The position numbers and the translations under genes are program-made. 64,000 bases of DNA from Lycocorax pyrrhopterus obiensis (taxonomy: Eukaryota > Chordata > Aves > Passeriformes > Paradisaeidae), in NCBI GenBank assembly GCA_014706295.1, contig JACSVZ010000002.1, positions 131,387,431 to 131,451,430 of the forward strand, in the 5' to 3' direction. Shown here piece by piece: positions 12,156-24,452 of this stretch (the stretch's first letter is position 1; each line of letters starts with the position of its first letter). Under the pieces are notes generated by a model. That model saw only the letters and a program-made list of their open reading frames with translations. It was not told the DNA's origin and searched no databases.

Positions 12156-15100
12156 TATGTGCATTTGCATTGATGTCAAAGTGAGGAAGATGCTGTGATG
12201 TGTTTTCTTCTCCCTGCTGTCCAACAAGGTCCCCAGGAGCTGGTACTCCATCCGGCTTCATCTCTGCTGTGCTACAAGGAGAGTGCTACAGATTTTGGAT
12301 GATGTGCTGACTGTGCCTCTCCTTCTCAAAAAGAAAACAGAATTCATTTAAAATATATGTAACATATGTTTGAGGCCATACTTGTTAATTTCTGGAACCA
12401 GAACTAGCCTTTTTATTTTCATTCTAGAATTTGCCTACTGTCCCAAAGTAATCAAGTCAGGAATCAGAGAATTTGGCTTCTCTGAGGACTGTGTCTGCCT
12501 CAAGTTCTACAGAAGGTACTGTGTGTATTGGTGTTGCTTCTTTTTTTCCCTTTTCTTTTTCCTTGGATTGTTTTCACAGGGTTTTTCCCCTTGATTCCTT
12601 TCTATTTTTGCATTAGATCAACACATGACACCTAGGACTACACTCGCTGTGCCCCCTGCTCCACCCCCTGCACTCAGTTCTGGCCAAGATATACGGACAA
12701 AGATTTCCTCTCACCCAAGGGTAATGAGTCACAAAGTCTGGATGATTAGAAGGAAGGGTTAGGATTTCACCTGCCTTATGGGAGATCATTTTCTCCTTCA
12801 GATACCATTCCTAATCCTACACTCACTGCAGATGCATTCTACTACAAGACCTGCAGAAGTGAGTCCTCCCTGGAGACTGCAGTTCTATTCGTTGCTTTAT
12901 GGAAGGTGTTTCTGCACCACATTTATCCCTAAAGGGTTAGAATTGACATTTGGCACTGAAACTTGTTTAATTTTGTTTGTTTGTTTCAAGTTTTGATAAA
13001 GTTTAACCACTGAGGTAGTCCAGACTTCTGCTTTAAACAACAAAAGGGCAGCCATACTGCTCACTGGGCAGGCTCTCTGATGTTGTTGGGGGGCTTATCT
13101 ATGCATTTGAACCAGTTCTACTTGGGTTCAGCTGGCTGTGCAAGCACAGAGCTCAGTGAAGAACAACAGCTCAACAGCTTTCCAGGCTGTGAAGTGCTCT
13201 GTGTTGTTGCAGCATTAGTGCTGACACTGAGTTGGTCAAGATCTTGTGATCCTAGTCTTTCCACTGCTGCTTGAGTTTTCTTTTTTTTGGCCTTCACTTC
13301 CCTAGGGAATACTGAGATTATGAGATTTGGTACAGAATTATTCCCTGCAACAGTAACTGGCAACACACATCTCTGCTTATGTGGAGGTCTCTCTGCAGTG
13401 CCAGGGCTGTGTGTTTTAAGCTTTAGGTCATCCCAGTTCACCACCTATTTATCTGTCAGGTCTGGGCCATAAAATATAGAAGCTGAAGTTATTGGTGACT
13501 GGAATTCATTATTACACCCAGATACTTAGCTGACACATACAAAAGGTTGGTTAAGTTTATGATCAAAAAGGAATTCATGTACTACAGAGCTGAAGAAGAC
13601 AACAAGCAAATGATGCAATTTACTAACCACTGACCAGGGAAGAATATGCACCTCCACACATGTATTCAGTCTTCATAGGAGAGGGTTCCTCTGAAGCCTC
13701 AGATGTTGCCTGCTTCTGGAGACAGGGCTCAGTGGAGTAATTACTTTAGTCATGACGACAGATGACATCAGTGGAAATCCTTTTCATGGTGCTGAATTAC
13801 AGCTTGACAGCAGCAATCTCATGACACACTCCTTCTGATTCCACACCTGCGTGACAACTGTATTGCTTGGTTACATGAAAACAATATCACTGCCTACGGG
13901 GAAGACAAAATGACAAGAAATTTATTTTTGTGAAATCTTTGGATTCTTTACCATCTCCTATTTGCTTTCTGTATTTTTTTTATTTTCCTTTTTGCAGGAT
14001 TCTACATTTAGTGGGACAATCTTTTCACTGCTTGCAATTTTCCACTGCTCTGATGTGATTGCTTTCCTATTTGCAATTTCTTTCTATGTACTGCTAGAAT
14101 TTAGAAGCTAGTGTCACCATTAAGATTTTTCTAGGTTGCCATTGACAGGAGTGAAACACGTCCCCATCCCAAAAGTGAGTTTAATGTAGTTATCAAAGGT
14201 TTGGAGGGATGCTGCTTATTTTAGTTTTGCTGACAAAAAAGGAAAAAATCTCACAAATTGGGTTCATATAATCTGTTATAAGTATGTGTGAAAACTAATT
14301 TTTAAAATTTTTTTTACTTACCATGGCAAGACAAAACTTGGAGCCTGACCACCTGCAATTAGGACATGAAGGATGAACCATAGTGTTCTGAAGACTGGAG
14401 ATACTTTAACAGTTTATATTCTGACCCTGAAGACATAGGTTAGTGTAAAGATTTTAGGCAGGTCACTTTTGTGTGACATACTGTAGCCTCATGTGAGCTA
14501 GTCTCTGAAGAAGCTGTATGAATCACCTTCTGGCTTCATCTGCCTTTCTTCTTTCAGTGTAGAGAAAGCACAGATTATGATCTTAGGTTCAGCCTTACCA
14601 TTTGAATAGTTAAGGTTAGGTAAGAGGAATTCTGTCCTCAAATTAGCCAAATATCAGAAAAGATATCAAATATTCCTTTTTTCGTTCCTCCACAGAATTA
14701 CTAAAAATCTAGGTAGTGATCCTTGAAGAATTATTTGATATAATAAATGTTCATACTTAAAAGCAAAGTGCTATGAGTAGTCTATGATGATAGGTTACAT
14801 AGTTTAATTTGCAAATAGACTCTTATCCCATTTCCACAGCTGGAGGATTCTGTCAGCCAAATCACAACAGGCAACTGGAGGGAAGCAGTGAGGGAACCTC
14901 TTTGCAAGGATTTTTTTTTTTCTGTGCAGAGATGTCAGCTAGCTGGTTGGTAGTTTTTATTCCTCTTTATTCCATGTGAAACCTTGATTTAATGCTTCTG
15001 CAGTACCAGAGATGTGTAAGGGTCAAGCCACAGGACTTGTACAGCCAGGTCCCTCAGCCATTGAGAGTGCTCCATGTGGGCTTAAAGTATGTCAGGACTA

Positions 15101-15690
15101 AGGAAGGGTTAGAATAAGTAGAATGAGAAAGTACAAGATCATAGGTCTTTGCAGCATACTGAACTGTCATTTTCAGGCTTTTCATAGAATCACCCTCAAT
15201 ACTGATAGATTAGGAAGCGTCCAGAGAGGAGGGAGTTAACATACTCTCAGTGTTGTGCCCATGATGGCCTGCTTTCTTTTTGTCTAACTGCTAAGCAAAA
15301 TACAAGTTGCATAAATAGAAACACTGAATATAGACTACAGGAGATTATTTTAGCACTGTATGAAGACATGATGCCAGTGAATCTGTAATTTGAATATATA
15401 TTTTTGTTGCAAGATCTAGTGTTCTGTTTTACACATAGGCACACACACATAACAAGAGCAATGAGGCTGTCAGTTCTGGCCATCTCAACAGTGTTGGAGA
15501 ATTCTGAAGAAGATGACAAAACACTGCATTCAGCTGAGAAATCAGTTTAAGCAGAATGCTTAGAGAAAATAGATTGTTATCTATAGAAAAGGGAAGTTCG
15601 GGGCTAGTGGAACTTCACTAAAGTATGCTCTGTGTTGGAGAAAAGAGAGAAGTTCTATGCCACAAATGAAGTTGAGCTTAATCAAGTTGA

Positions 15691-15721
15691 GCAATTAAAC
15701 TTGTTGAGCTAGTTTAATTGC
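15691..15721. repeat. Perfect 11-bp inverted repeat, 9-nt loop
   Basis: GCAATTAAACT at 15691-15701 is exactly complementary to AGTTTAATTGC at 15711-15721. It lies in ordinary AT-rich DNA. No T-run follows it, so it is not a terminator-like structure. Confidence 0.85.
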
Positions 15722-17636
15722 AAGAAAAATTATCAATTATATCTAAATATTAAGTTCCTGAAAGTGAAATGGATACTGGCAGAATATAAGATACTTATAT
15801 ACCGATGTCAAAGAAATAGTCTCAATAGTTCATATATAGAATTAAGTAGCAGGGCAACAAGAAAACCATGTGTAATGTTTTAACAGGAGTTAGGAAAATC
15901 TTTGGGCGTCCAAACTGACTAGTGCTTGTGTTGCTAAAGAAAAGCACCTAGATGTATCTTCTGGGCATTTTCCATTTCAAAGTTCCTTTTGCCTCATCCC
16001 TACTGCCTATGGATATCTTCACATTATAATGTTTCAATTGGCAATTTTTTTGTTCAATAAATAAAACTCGTCATTGGTATATATCTAATCCTAGTGCCAT
16101 TCTCTAGACCCAGGTAAATGAAAGGCAGTTTAAAAATAGTTACATGGAAGAAAACTCTTTCTTTCCCTTCTTTCATACGCACAGATAGGCTTGGAGGAGA
16201 GTGTTGATGACTTTCACTTTCCTTTGGGAAATTTGGGGAGCTTTTCCAACTGGCTTGGCCAGAGTTTGCTGGAGCAGAACCCTGCCACACACTCCTAGTT
16301 CTCTGCAGCTTGCTCACTTCCCCAGCTCTTATGTGCCTTCCAATTTAAGGAGATTTTTTTCCCTTGGTGTTTTGCAGGTTTTTCCTGTCCCTTCTTGTTT
16401 TTCAGTGGAGTAATCATGCTTTCTAATATCTTATCCAAAAGGCCAAGACTTCAGTACAGCTTTGGAAATACTGCGTGCTGTGGACTTTCATTTGCCTCTT
16501 GTTTGTACCTGCCTTTAAACTATTAATAGGAAAACGCAGAAAAAAAACGCCATAACTTAACATATATAATACTCTACTAAATATTTTTCCTGCCGAAACT
16601 AAAGATGATGTCTCAGTGTCAGTGCACAGAGCAATAGTGAGACCAATTCTTTTCAAACTGTCTAGAAATTTCTTACTGTGACCTATGGAGAGCTGCCTAG
16701 GGGTCCCCACAGACTTGTCTGACCACGTGTTGCTGGCTCCTCATCTTTTCCAGCTGCTAGCTTCTAGTGAAAGCAGGGGGGAAATGGTATTCCACAGAAG
16801 TAATGAAGACAGCTGCCCCAGGGGCATTATGTGAATGTGTACCAGAGAAAACATGATTTCCACAACCCTGGAAGCAGGGGAGACAGAATTTGCAAGACTG
16901 TCTGTCTGACCTGTGATCTACCACATGGAAAAGTTGGACATTTGAGTGGGCTTTTAAATCCTGGTTTGATAAACCTCTTTGTAGTCATTCTTTACCCTCA
17001 TCTTCCTCCCTACAGTTAAAATACACTATTCTAAAGTACTTCTCCTCCAAATCTAGATCCCTGGAATGTACATGTAGGATGAGAACCTTAGCTCCTGAGG
17101 ATAAGGATCTTATCCCATTACTCTGCCAATGCAGGCTTTTTTAATAGTCCTACTCTTAATCTAATTACTTCTCCAGTCCAGTTTGAAATTTTCTCAGTCA
17201 ATGTAGAATTCAAACAGAACTGTAGGCTGTATGAATAAGCCTAGCCAAACGGGAATTTGTTCTGACTAAAGGTCAGGTTTGGCCTCTGAAGAACTGTGTA
17301 GTAATGAGTGTTCGGTTCCCTTGAAAATTGCAATTGTATGGAAATGTCACAAGAATACATGTATCTTTATTTAAAGAACTGGGATTTTTTTTCCCTCTGG
17401 GTTGTTTAAAGCCACGTGACTGAGGTATTTTACAGTGCAGCTGTTACAGATGACTTTTTACGATGAAAGGGAGGCATGGAAAGTAAGAGATCTTCAGGTA
17501 AGAGAAAAATCTATTGAAACTGTGCTTAGTGCTTGTCATTTACTTTTCTCAGAAGAAGACTTTGGTCAATCCTGCCTTAGCAACCAAGTGACTGGGCTGC
17601 AGGCTGGAGAGCTGAGAGGTTCAGCCTGCCTCCACA

Positions 17637-17670
17637 CAGAGCCCCCTGGGGGCTCCTGCCTGGGGCTCTG
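17637..17670. repeat. GC-rich compound palindrome
   Basis: CAGAGCCCC at 17637-17645 pairs with GGGGCTCTG at 17662-17670. Within it, GAGCCCCC and GGGGGCTC flank a single T, so two alternative hairpins compete. Confidence 0.75.
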
Positions 17671-20600
17671 CCTCCTGATACCCCACTTATCTCCGAGCAC
17701 TGAAGCCAGGGAGAGCCCCTTTCATGCTACAACCCATTTCACGCTACTCAGCTGGTGTCCCATAGCAAATTCAAAGTCCTATTTAATGAAATTCTCTCCA
17801 TATCTGTCTTCCTTCTCTGGAACAAATAGTGACCCCGGTATGTCTTTAGGGTTACAAGAGATTTATTTTAGCTAAAATAAAAGAGAGACTCAAGTACCTA
17901 CTACTGATAAGCAAGCAGCTTTTATTCCAAAAGAAAACATGCTGTGAAAAAGTATGCTTCAGACAGAGGATTGCGGAGGCGTACCAGTGGATGTTCACAC
18001 TCAGCATGGCATTTACTGTACCATTTTGACAATTACCACCTCCGGCGTAACCCAGGGCTGCTAAGCTGATACAGAGCTGGCTTTCCCACCACAGAGGATA
18101 CCAGTGAGGTTAAATATACCACTGAAGGGGCTACGTCCTTCTGATGCATCACTGGAGCAGAGCTGTGGGCAGCCTCAGCCTCCTCTCAGGGCTGCTCTTC
18201 CCTCTCACCCCAGCACCATTCTCTCTCCAGAGCACAAGCCCGACTTCTCACTGTTCCTGAGCAGCAGATGCTTATGATGCCAGTCCAAATGCTTGCTAAC
18301 AGCATGAGCAGGTCCTATGAAACAGCCCTAGCTGCAGTGAAGGACACGGAGGGCACCTTACTGCAGTTACAACTTCCCCTTGTAAATGGCTGAGTAGAGA
18401 GGAACCATTTGGAAAGGAAATGAAAGCAGCAGGCAGATTGCCAGGGAGAGATGTGGGGTCAGAGAGGGAGAGATGGTGGTGTATTATATCCTAGACAGAA
18501 TGCAATTGAAACTGCTGGGAGGGAGCATGCTTCTGGAACATCACTCTCTTCCTCCAAAGCGTGGCTGTGTGGGTGCAGCAGGAGTAAGGGAACAGCTCTG
18601 CTTATTGTGTGACTATTTGTTATTTCAGCCCACCACAGACTCAGGGTAGAATTACCTAAACACTCAATATTCACATTTTGAAATATTCTTTTAATTCCTG
18701 AACCATAGACTAGAGATCTTATGGTTTTCAAAATGAAAGAGAACCATACAATAACTTGCAGATGCACATAATAGCTTTTTACAAGAGGTTATAGTCAATT
18801 TTCTGACTACAGTTAATCTGTAATGAGTGTAAAAAATCTCACACCAGCATGCAAGAAAGGGAGAAGGAAGCCAAAAGAAAACCTATTTACTTTTAAAGTC
18901 CTGTTGACAACTAATACAAGATCAAAATTTCGGTTTCGAAAAACAGTACATTTTACCAGGCAAAATCTAATGAAGCTGATTTTTAAACAACTTAGCACAA
19001 TTACATTGATTGCAAGAGCAATTTGGGTAATTACTTGTGGAAATGACCATAATTAGCCAGAAGCGAGCAAGAACCTTGCAAATGTTCCCATATACAAGAT
19101 TTTCATCTTTCTATGAAATGTTCAGTGCTCAGTACAATCTCTTTTCTTTAAGCAAAAAGGTGTGGTGCCATATGTTCATAAATGATGTGTCATAATCTGG
19201 ATGTCCAAACCCCCCAAACTTTGGGACAGTTCTGAATTGTTCCCTGAAGGCTGGGATTTTTTGGGAAAGACGGGTGTCCGTTGTTACAGTAGCACTGCCC
19301 AGTGATACATGCAACTGCATTACATTATGCAAATATGGAAGAGGAGGAATTGTGCCTTTTCTATAGAAGCTCTGCCAGGCATCTTGTCAAAAAGTTAATT
19401 TCAGTATGGTAAGAAGAACAAAGAACAATTTTAGGAAGGGTTTGATATTTTATTCATATTTAGATTAGGTCCAGAGAGATGATGAGAATGTTAATTGGTC
19501 TCCTTGAAGAGACAGACATTCCCACCAAGAAGAAAAATCATCTCAAGCAATTGGGTCTTTTTTCTTCATTATTCTTTTTTTGCCTTTTAATCTCCACTAT
19601 GCAAAACTAAAGGGCAGTTGAAGAAAGCCAGGACAAATGGCAAGAAAATGAGCACATGAAGAAACTTCAACTGATGAAGGGATTTGTGAATAGCAGGGAC
19701 AATAGTCAAAGGAGGTCCTATCTTTCTGAATAGAAATGAGTTTGCTAGGACCTTTCATAATTGTTTATGACCTATTATTGTTGTTATCATCACAGATCTC
19801 TAGTCAAAGAGGAAAGTAGCTGATGGAAATTTATGGCAAATTTAGAAATAAAATAGTGACTCTGTAGAAACTTTTGCTGTTAAAAAGCAACATTGAATAG
19901 TTGTAAGAATCTTCTCTGTTTAACCAAATGGTCCTGGTGATAAAGACTTCCCAGCAGAATGTTCAAAATAAGACTCTTAAAATGACTATCACCATAAAAC
20001 TCAACATACTGCCAGAAGAGTTGTGTTTTTGACAAAACTCACCTCAATGTTGATCAACACAGTGAACTTTCTCTATAAATATCCATCCAGCTGGACAAGG
20101 TTTGTAAAACAAGTACAATGAAATAGATTAGCTCTAAAGCTCAAATCAAGAGGTGGCAAACCCATGGGTGACTGTGCCAAAGCCCTGTTTTTCAGCTCTG
20201 ACAGGCTATCTCCTAGATTGATAGCAGTTTTCCAATGTTCAGTGTTATTTCAGTTGGCTGTAGTACTCGTTTCCTTGTGTTGTTCCATCTCTGTTAATGT
20301 TTATATCTATCTTTGGACTTTTTTTCCACTGGGCTCTTCTGCTTCATTAGCACTGCTGCTAAACATGACGCAGGTGCCTAACCTTTTGAAGACTGTTGAC
20401 TTTGCTAGGACCTGATCCCCAGCTCTGTCTCACCATGTCTGACTTGTCCTGGTCCTAGTAGTGTGAGGAGGAAGAGTAGCCATGTCATAACCTGATGTGA
20501 AATGCACCCATCTGTTATGATACCAGAGGGCAAACCAACCCCACATGAGTAAGGTGAGTAGCAACACTACCTGCTTTTGTCATCTTGAGGTAAAGAAATT

Positions 20601-22884
20601 ATGGACAAGGGAGGGGACCAGGCAGGGGACTTGCTGCTCTCCCTGCTCATTGCTGAGTTGGTGCAGAAAGGCATCAGCCAAAGCAGAGCAGTTTGCAGGG
20701 GCTGAGGAGGAGGGCATCTCTGGTTAGCCTGCCCTGAGCAGTGGGGGGCAGTGGCTATCTGGCCAAACAGGCCTCCACCAAGAGACAAGCTCTTGTTCAT
20801 CTGGGGCTGTGGAATGACTGCTTGTCTTTGGGGAGCTTTTTCTGCTCTTCAACTCTCCTGCCCAATAAATTCCTGTTTAGTCAAGTCCATCTGTTTGATT
20901 TTCCTTTGAAGACAGGACATGCTGGGCATTTGGGTAGGAAGAGGATGGTTTCCCTCAGAGGCTGGCTGGAGGCTTGAGCTGATGTTTCCTTGATCATTCT
21001 GGAGCTTGAGCCTGGCAGATGGGTAGCATGATGGTAGTCTCTGAGACGGAAACATTTCCAAAAGAATTACATGTAGCAGAAGACTGAGTCTGATGGCATC
21101 ACAAGCTCAAGCCAGTAATGTATCCTTGTCCTGTCGCATCCTCTCCTTTCCTATCCTACCCTGCTTCTTATGCTGTAGCTAACAGTGCAGTTTCTGAAGA
21201 GGCAGAAAATGCAGCATTGTTGCTAGTGAGGAAGCAGTCACTTCCCTTGTGAATGTCTTGGGCTGTGATGATCCACAGACCAGCATAAATTTGGGCTTAA
21301 TTTGGTTCTGGCTTTTGCTGTCAGAGGAGTGAGTTCAACTAAATTTTTCCGCCTCGGTAGGACATGATACCAGATGAGAATTGTCTGTCTGTGGACACTA
21401 CTTGAATGTATAGTAAGCTGGAATATAATACTCTGACCTAAGCTTTAAAAAAATGTTAATTTAAAAGACAATGCTTAGTTTGTAATTTCAGGGAGTGGAT
21501 CAGAGCTTCACCTGGCCCATGACTGCATGACTCCCATCAAGGAGCTATTATGGTACATACCAACAAAGGGGCTGGCTTCAGGGCTACGATTACTTTGGGC
21601 CCATATTATCTACTCTTACTTTGCAAATGAAATGAGTCTGCTTGTGAAGTAAACATCCATCATGCTCCATGAAAGACTTGGGAAGCAACGATTCCTATCT
21701 GAAGTGAGCTCCCATGTAGCCCAGTTTCATATGTAGCTGTCAATAGCTCTTTTATGGGCTGCTTGGGATACATCAGATGTATATCAGATATAATTATCCT
21801 CTTTTGTTGAAGTGCCACTGAGTCTGGCACAGATCATTAAAACGGAGCCCCTGCCCACTCTACAGTGATAATTTTCTTCACTTGCTTTAGCAAACTTTCA
21901 TGACCTGGAGAGGTTCAACTGCAGTTAGCAGCAGTAGTGTAAAATTAATTACTTTTGTATATTCCTGTGCTGTAAGCACTGGGTGCAGCTACTGTGCTGT
22001 AATATTAGATTAAACTGAGTACATAATTAGCTTTATCAATGATTCATTACTATCTTAATGCCAACCAAAAGGACACAGAGTATCCATTTACCACTGTGCC
22101 TCTAGCAAACACTGCAACATATACAGGAGCTTTTTTTGGAAGAGCCTTCATCAAGGAATATAAAGTAGCAGAAATTTCCTGAGTTCAGTACATGTGTTTC
22201 AAGTATATTATATCAGAAATAGGAAAAGAACCCCCCGCTTTTAACTTCAGACTTAAGGCAAGGTTCTCAAGATGGTTCTCTGAGCCATGTGTTCCAGGCA
22301 GCCAGGATTAATATAAAATCTGTGTGACAGCAGACAACTGTAGAGTAAGAACTAGACCATTTGTAACACCGATGGACAATTTCACTCATGTCAGTCTGTG
22401 CAAAGGTTGGAGCAACTGAATGCCATTGTGAAATAAGCTTGAATGAAAAAAAAGACTCACAAAGACTCTAAGAGGCATGTGGCATGTGAGTGATTGCCTC
22501 CTCTCAGCCATTCCTTCTTGTCTTTCCCCATGTTTTGGAAGGTGTTGTCTCCTTGATTCATTGGTCCATTCATTTCCTCCACTGAAAAGTCATTCCTCTT
22601 ACACTCAGCCCTTCATAGCAGGCCCTGAAGGAAGGGTGGGCACTTGGAGTGCTATTAATATGTAGAAAAATGCTAACTAATAACAGAATAAGGAGAACAA
22701 GGGAATTTTTCTTTTTCTCTTCCTTTACCTTTTGGGCCAGGATGAGATGGGTCATTCCAAAGAACAGACTTTAGCTGGTACAGATGTAATACACAATGTC
22801 AAGGCTTCCCAGTCCTTTTGAGAGCTGAGTAATTGGCCTGTGATATGCACACTTGTCAACAACTGTGTACTCACCACCATGGGC

Positions 22885-22968
22885 TTGAATCAAATCCTAC
22901 TACACCCAGTTTGCCACTGGTATAACCACTGATTTCAGTTAAATTAGCCTTTATTTACACTGGTGAGA
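22885..22968. repeat. Possible ancient amniote interspersed repeat remnant
   Basis: Phrases such as ACCACTGATTTCAGTTAAAT and TTTACACTGGTG resemble a widespread old amniote repeat (TTACACTGGTGTAAAT and TGAAATCAGTGG cores). The match is by recalled motif only and strongly decayed. Confidence 0.4.
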
Positions 22969-23751
22969 ATGAAGAAAGGCAGGTTTGCTAAGCACAGCAG
23001 ATCACAGAAACCAGTCTTTTTCTTCAAGGGAGGCATTAGTCACCACTGCAGGCACTTTGATTTGTTAGTCTGTACACAGCACAAGCAGGCTTTCAAGAAG
23101 GCAAAAGAGTGTTTACATGGATTTCATGGGATGTTCGGTGCTCTTGTAAGAGGTGTGTTGGTTTTGGTAAGGTTGGTTAAAATAGGCAATTGCCTGCTTC
23201 AAAAATGAATCAATGGAACTCCAGAAATAAACCCTACTAAGGGTTAGAAGCCAGGGTTGCTGTGTGTGAGACTGACAGGTATTTCCTTTACCTGTGTCCC
23301 AAGAACAGCCCGCAGATGTTTACAAGGCATCTCTATTAGTACCTGAAGGATGGGAGCAGTGCCATGTGTCTCAATACTCCTGTATGATTACTATTACTCA
23401 CTGGTAGGTATTTGAATGTGCCTTATAGAGCTCAAAGTCCTTCCAAGAAAATAAATAGTTATTAATGACAACAATTAGATTGCTGGAGTCTTTGGAGCCC
23501 TGCTGGGATTCTCTGACCCAGGACCAGGAGACTCAGTAAACCGTGAGTAAGAAGATTAAACTCCCAGTGATTAGGTTTCATTTTACTGGAGATAAATCTG
23601 TATTTCTACTGGAAAACATTTCGTGCTTAATGACTCAAAAATAACTGAAAACTACTGAGTACCACTTTTGCCATTTGCAGATAGATGACAGTAAATGACA
23701 TTATATAAATGAAAAATCTAAATAATCAGATTCACATATTTAGCACTTGAA

Positions 23752-23860
23752 TGTCTCCAAGGATGGGGATTCTACAACCTCCCTGATCAACCTGCACCAG
23801 TGCTCAGTCACCCTCACAGTGAAAAAGTGTTTTCTTATGTTAAAACTCATTCATTAAATC
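23752..23860 (-). repeat. CR1 LINE fragment
   Basis: The phrases AATGTCTCCAAGGATGGGGA, CTACAACCTCCCTGATCAAC and GTGCTCAGTCACCCTCACAG are the antisense of the CR1 3' region. This is a short, truncated minus-strand copy of about 110 bases. The flanks are not recognisable as CR1. Confidence 0.85.
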
Positions 23861-24271
23861 TCAATTTTCATGTGATGCACATAAAAATAGTTTTGGAAAG
23901 TAAAAATATCAGGTTTTGCTCTCTCTCCTTCAAACTGAGTAAGCAAAATGGGCAATGTCTGCAAAAGACAAGTAAATAGGAGAAATTGAAAAATAATTTC
24001 CCATAAGAATGCTTCTTCTTTCAGCCAAATCTAATTAGAAAGGCAATTTCCTAGAAGCTTTCAAAATTTTTCCCATTCCTTTCACAAACATTTTTGCACT
24101 ACCATTGCACGTTATGCATGGGGCATGTCCCTGAAGAAACCTGGAAGGCCTTGTCGCTGATATGCCTCTCACAGCTTGCTGATGCTGTGACACCAGCAGG
24201 AAAACCAGCCACTGTATGTTATCTAGGCTGCAAGGCAGCTGGGAAAGGCAGTGCTCTCTTACATACTCAAG

Positions 24272-24313
24272 ACATATATAAATATATATATATATTTGCA
24301 CATATATATACAT
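24272..24313. repeat. TA-rich simple repeat
   Basis: An imperfect run of ATATATA units, including two uninterrupted TA stretches. It is the first of a pair of TA-rich blocks about 110 bases apart. Confidence 0.85.
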
Positions 24314-24416
24314 ACACATCTATAGTTATGCAAATACTCTATGCATATACATATATTAAAAATGCTGAGTATTTAAATCAGTACATATGTAACTTAAATA
24401 CAGAGATGCACTCTTG

Positions 24417-24452
24417 TGTATGTGTGTGTGCATATATATATATATATACACA
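24417..24452. repeat. GT and TA compound microsatellite
   Basis: TGTGTGTGTG is followed by a short CA and then an uninterrupted TA run ending in TACACA. It is the second TA-rich block of the pair. Confidence 0.9.

Larger units (their letters stand above)
12156..23751. other. Long AT-rich stretch without recognised genes
   Basis: About 11.6 kb in which I see no coding exon, RNA gene or young transposon. Open frames are mostly under 110 codons; the largest (17435-17875, 146 codons) has no recognisable features. The stretch carries two short inverted repeats and one old repeat remnant, listed separately, and a consensus minus-strand donor-like motif near 14321. It is consistent with intergenic or intronic DNA. 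Confidence 0.6.
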
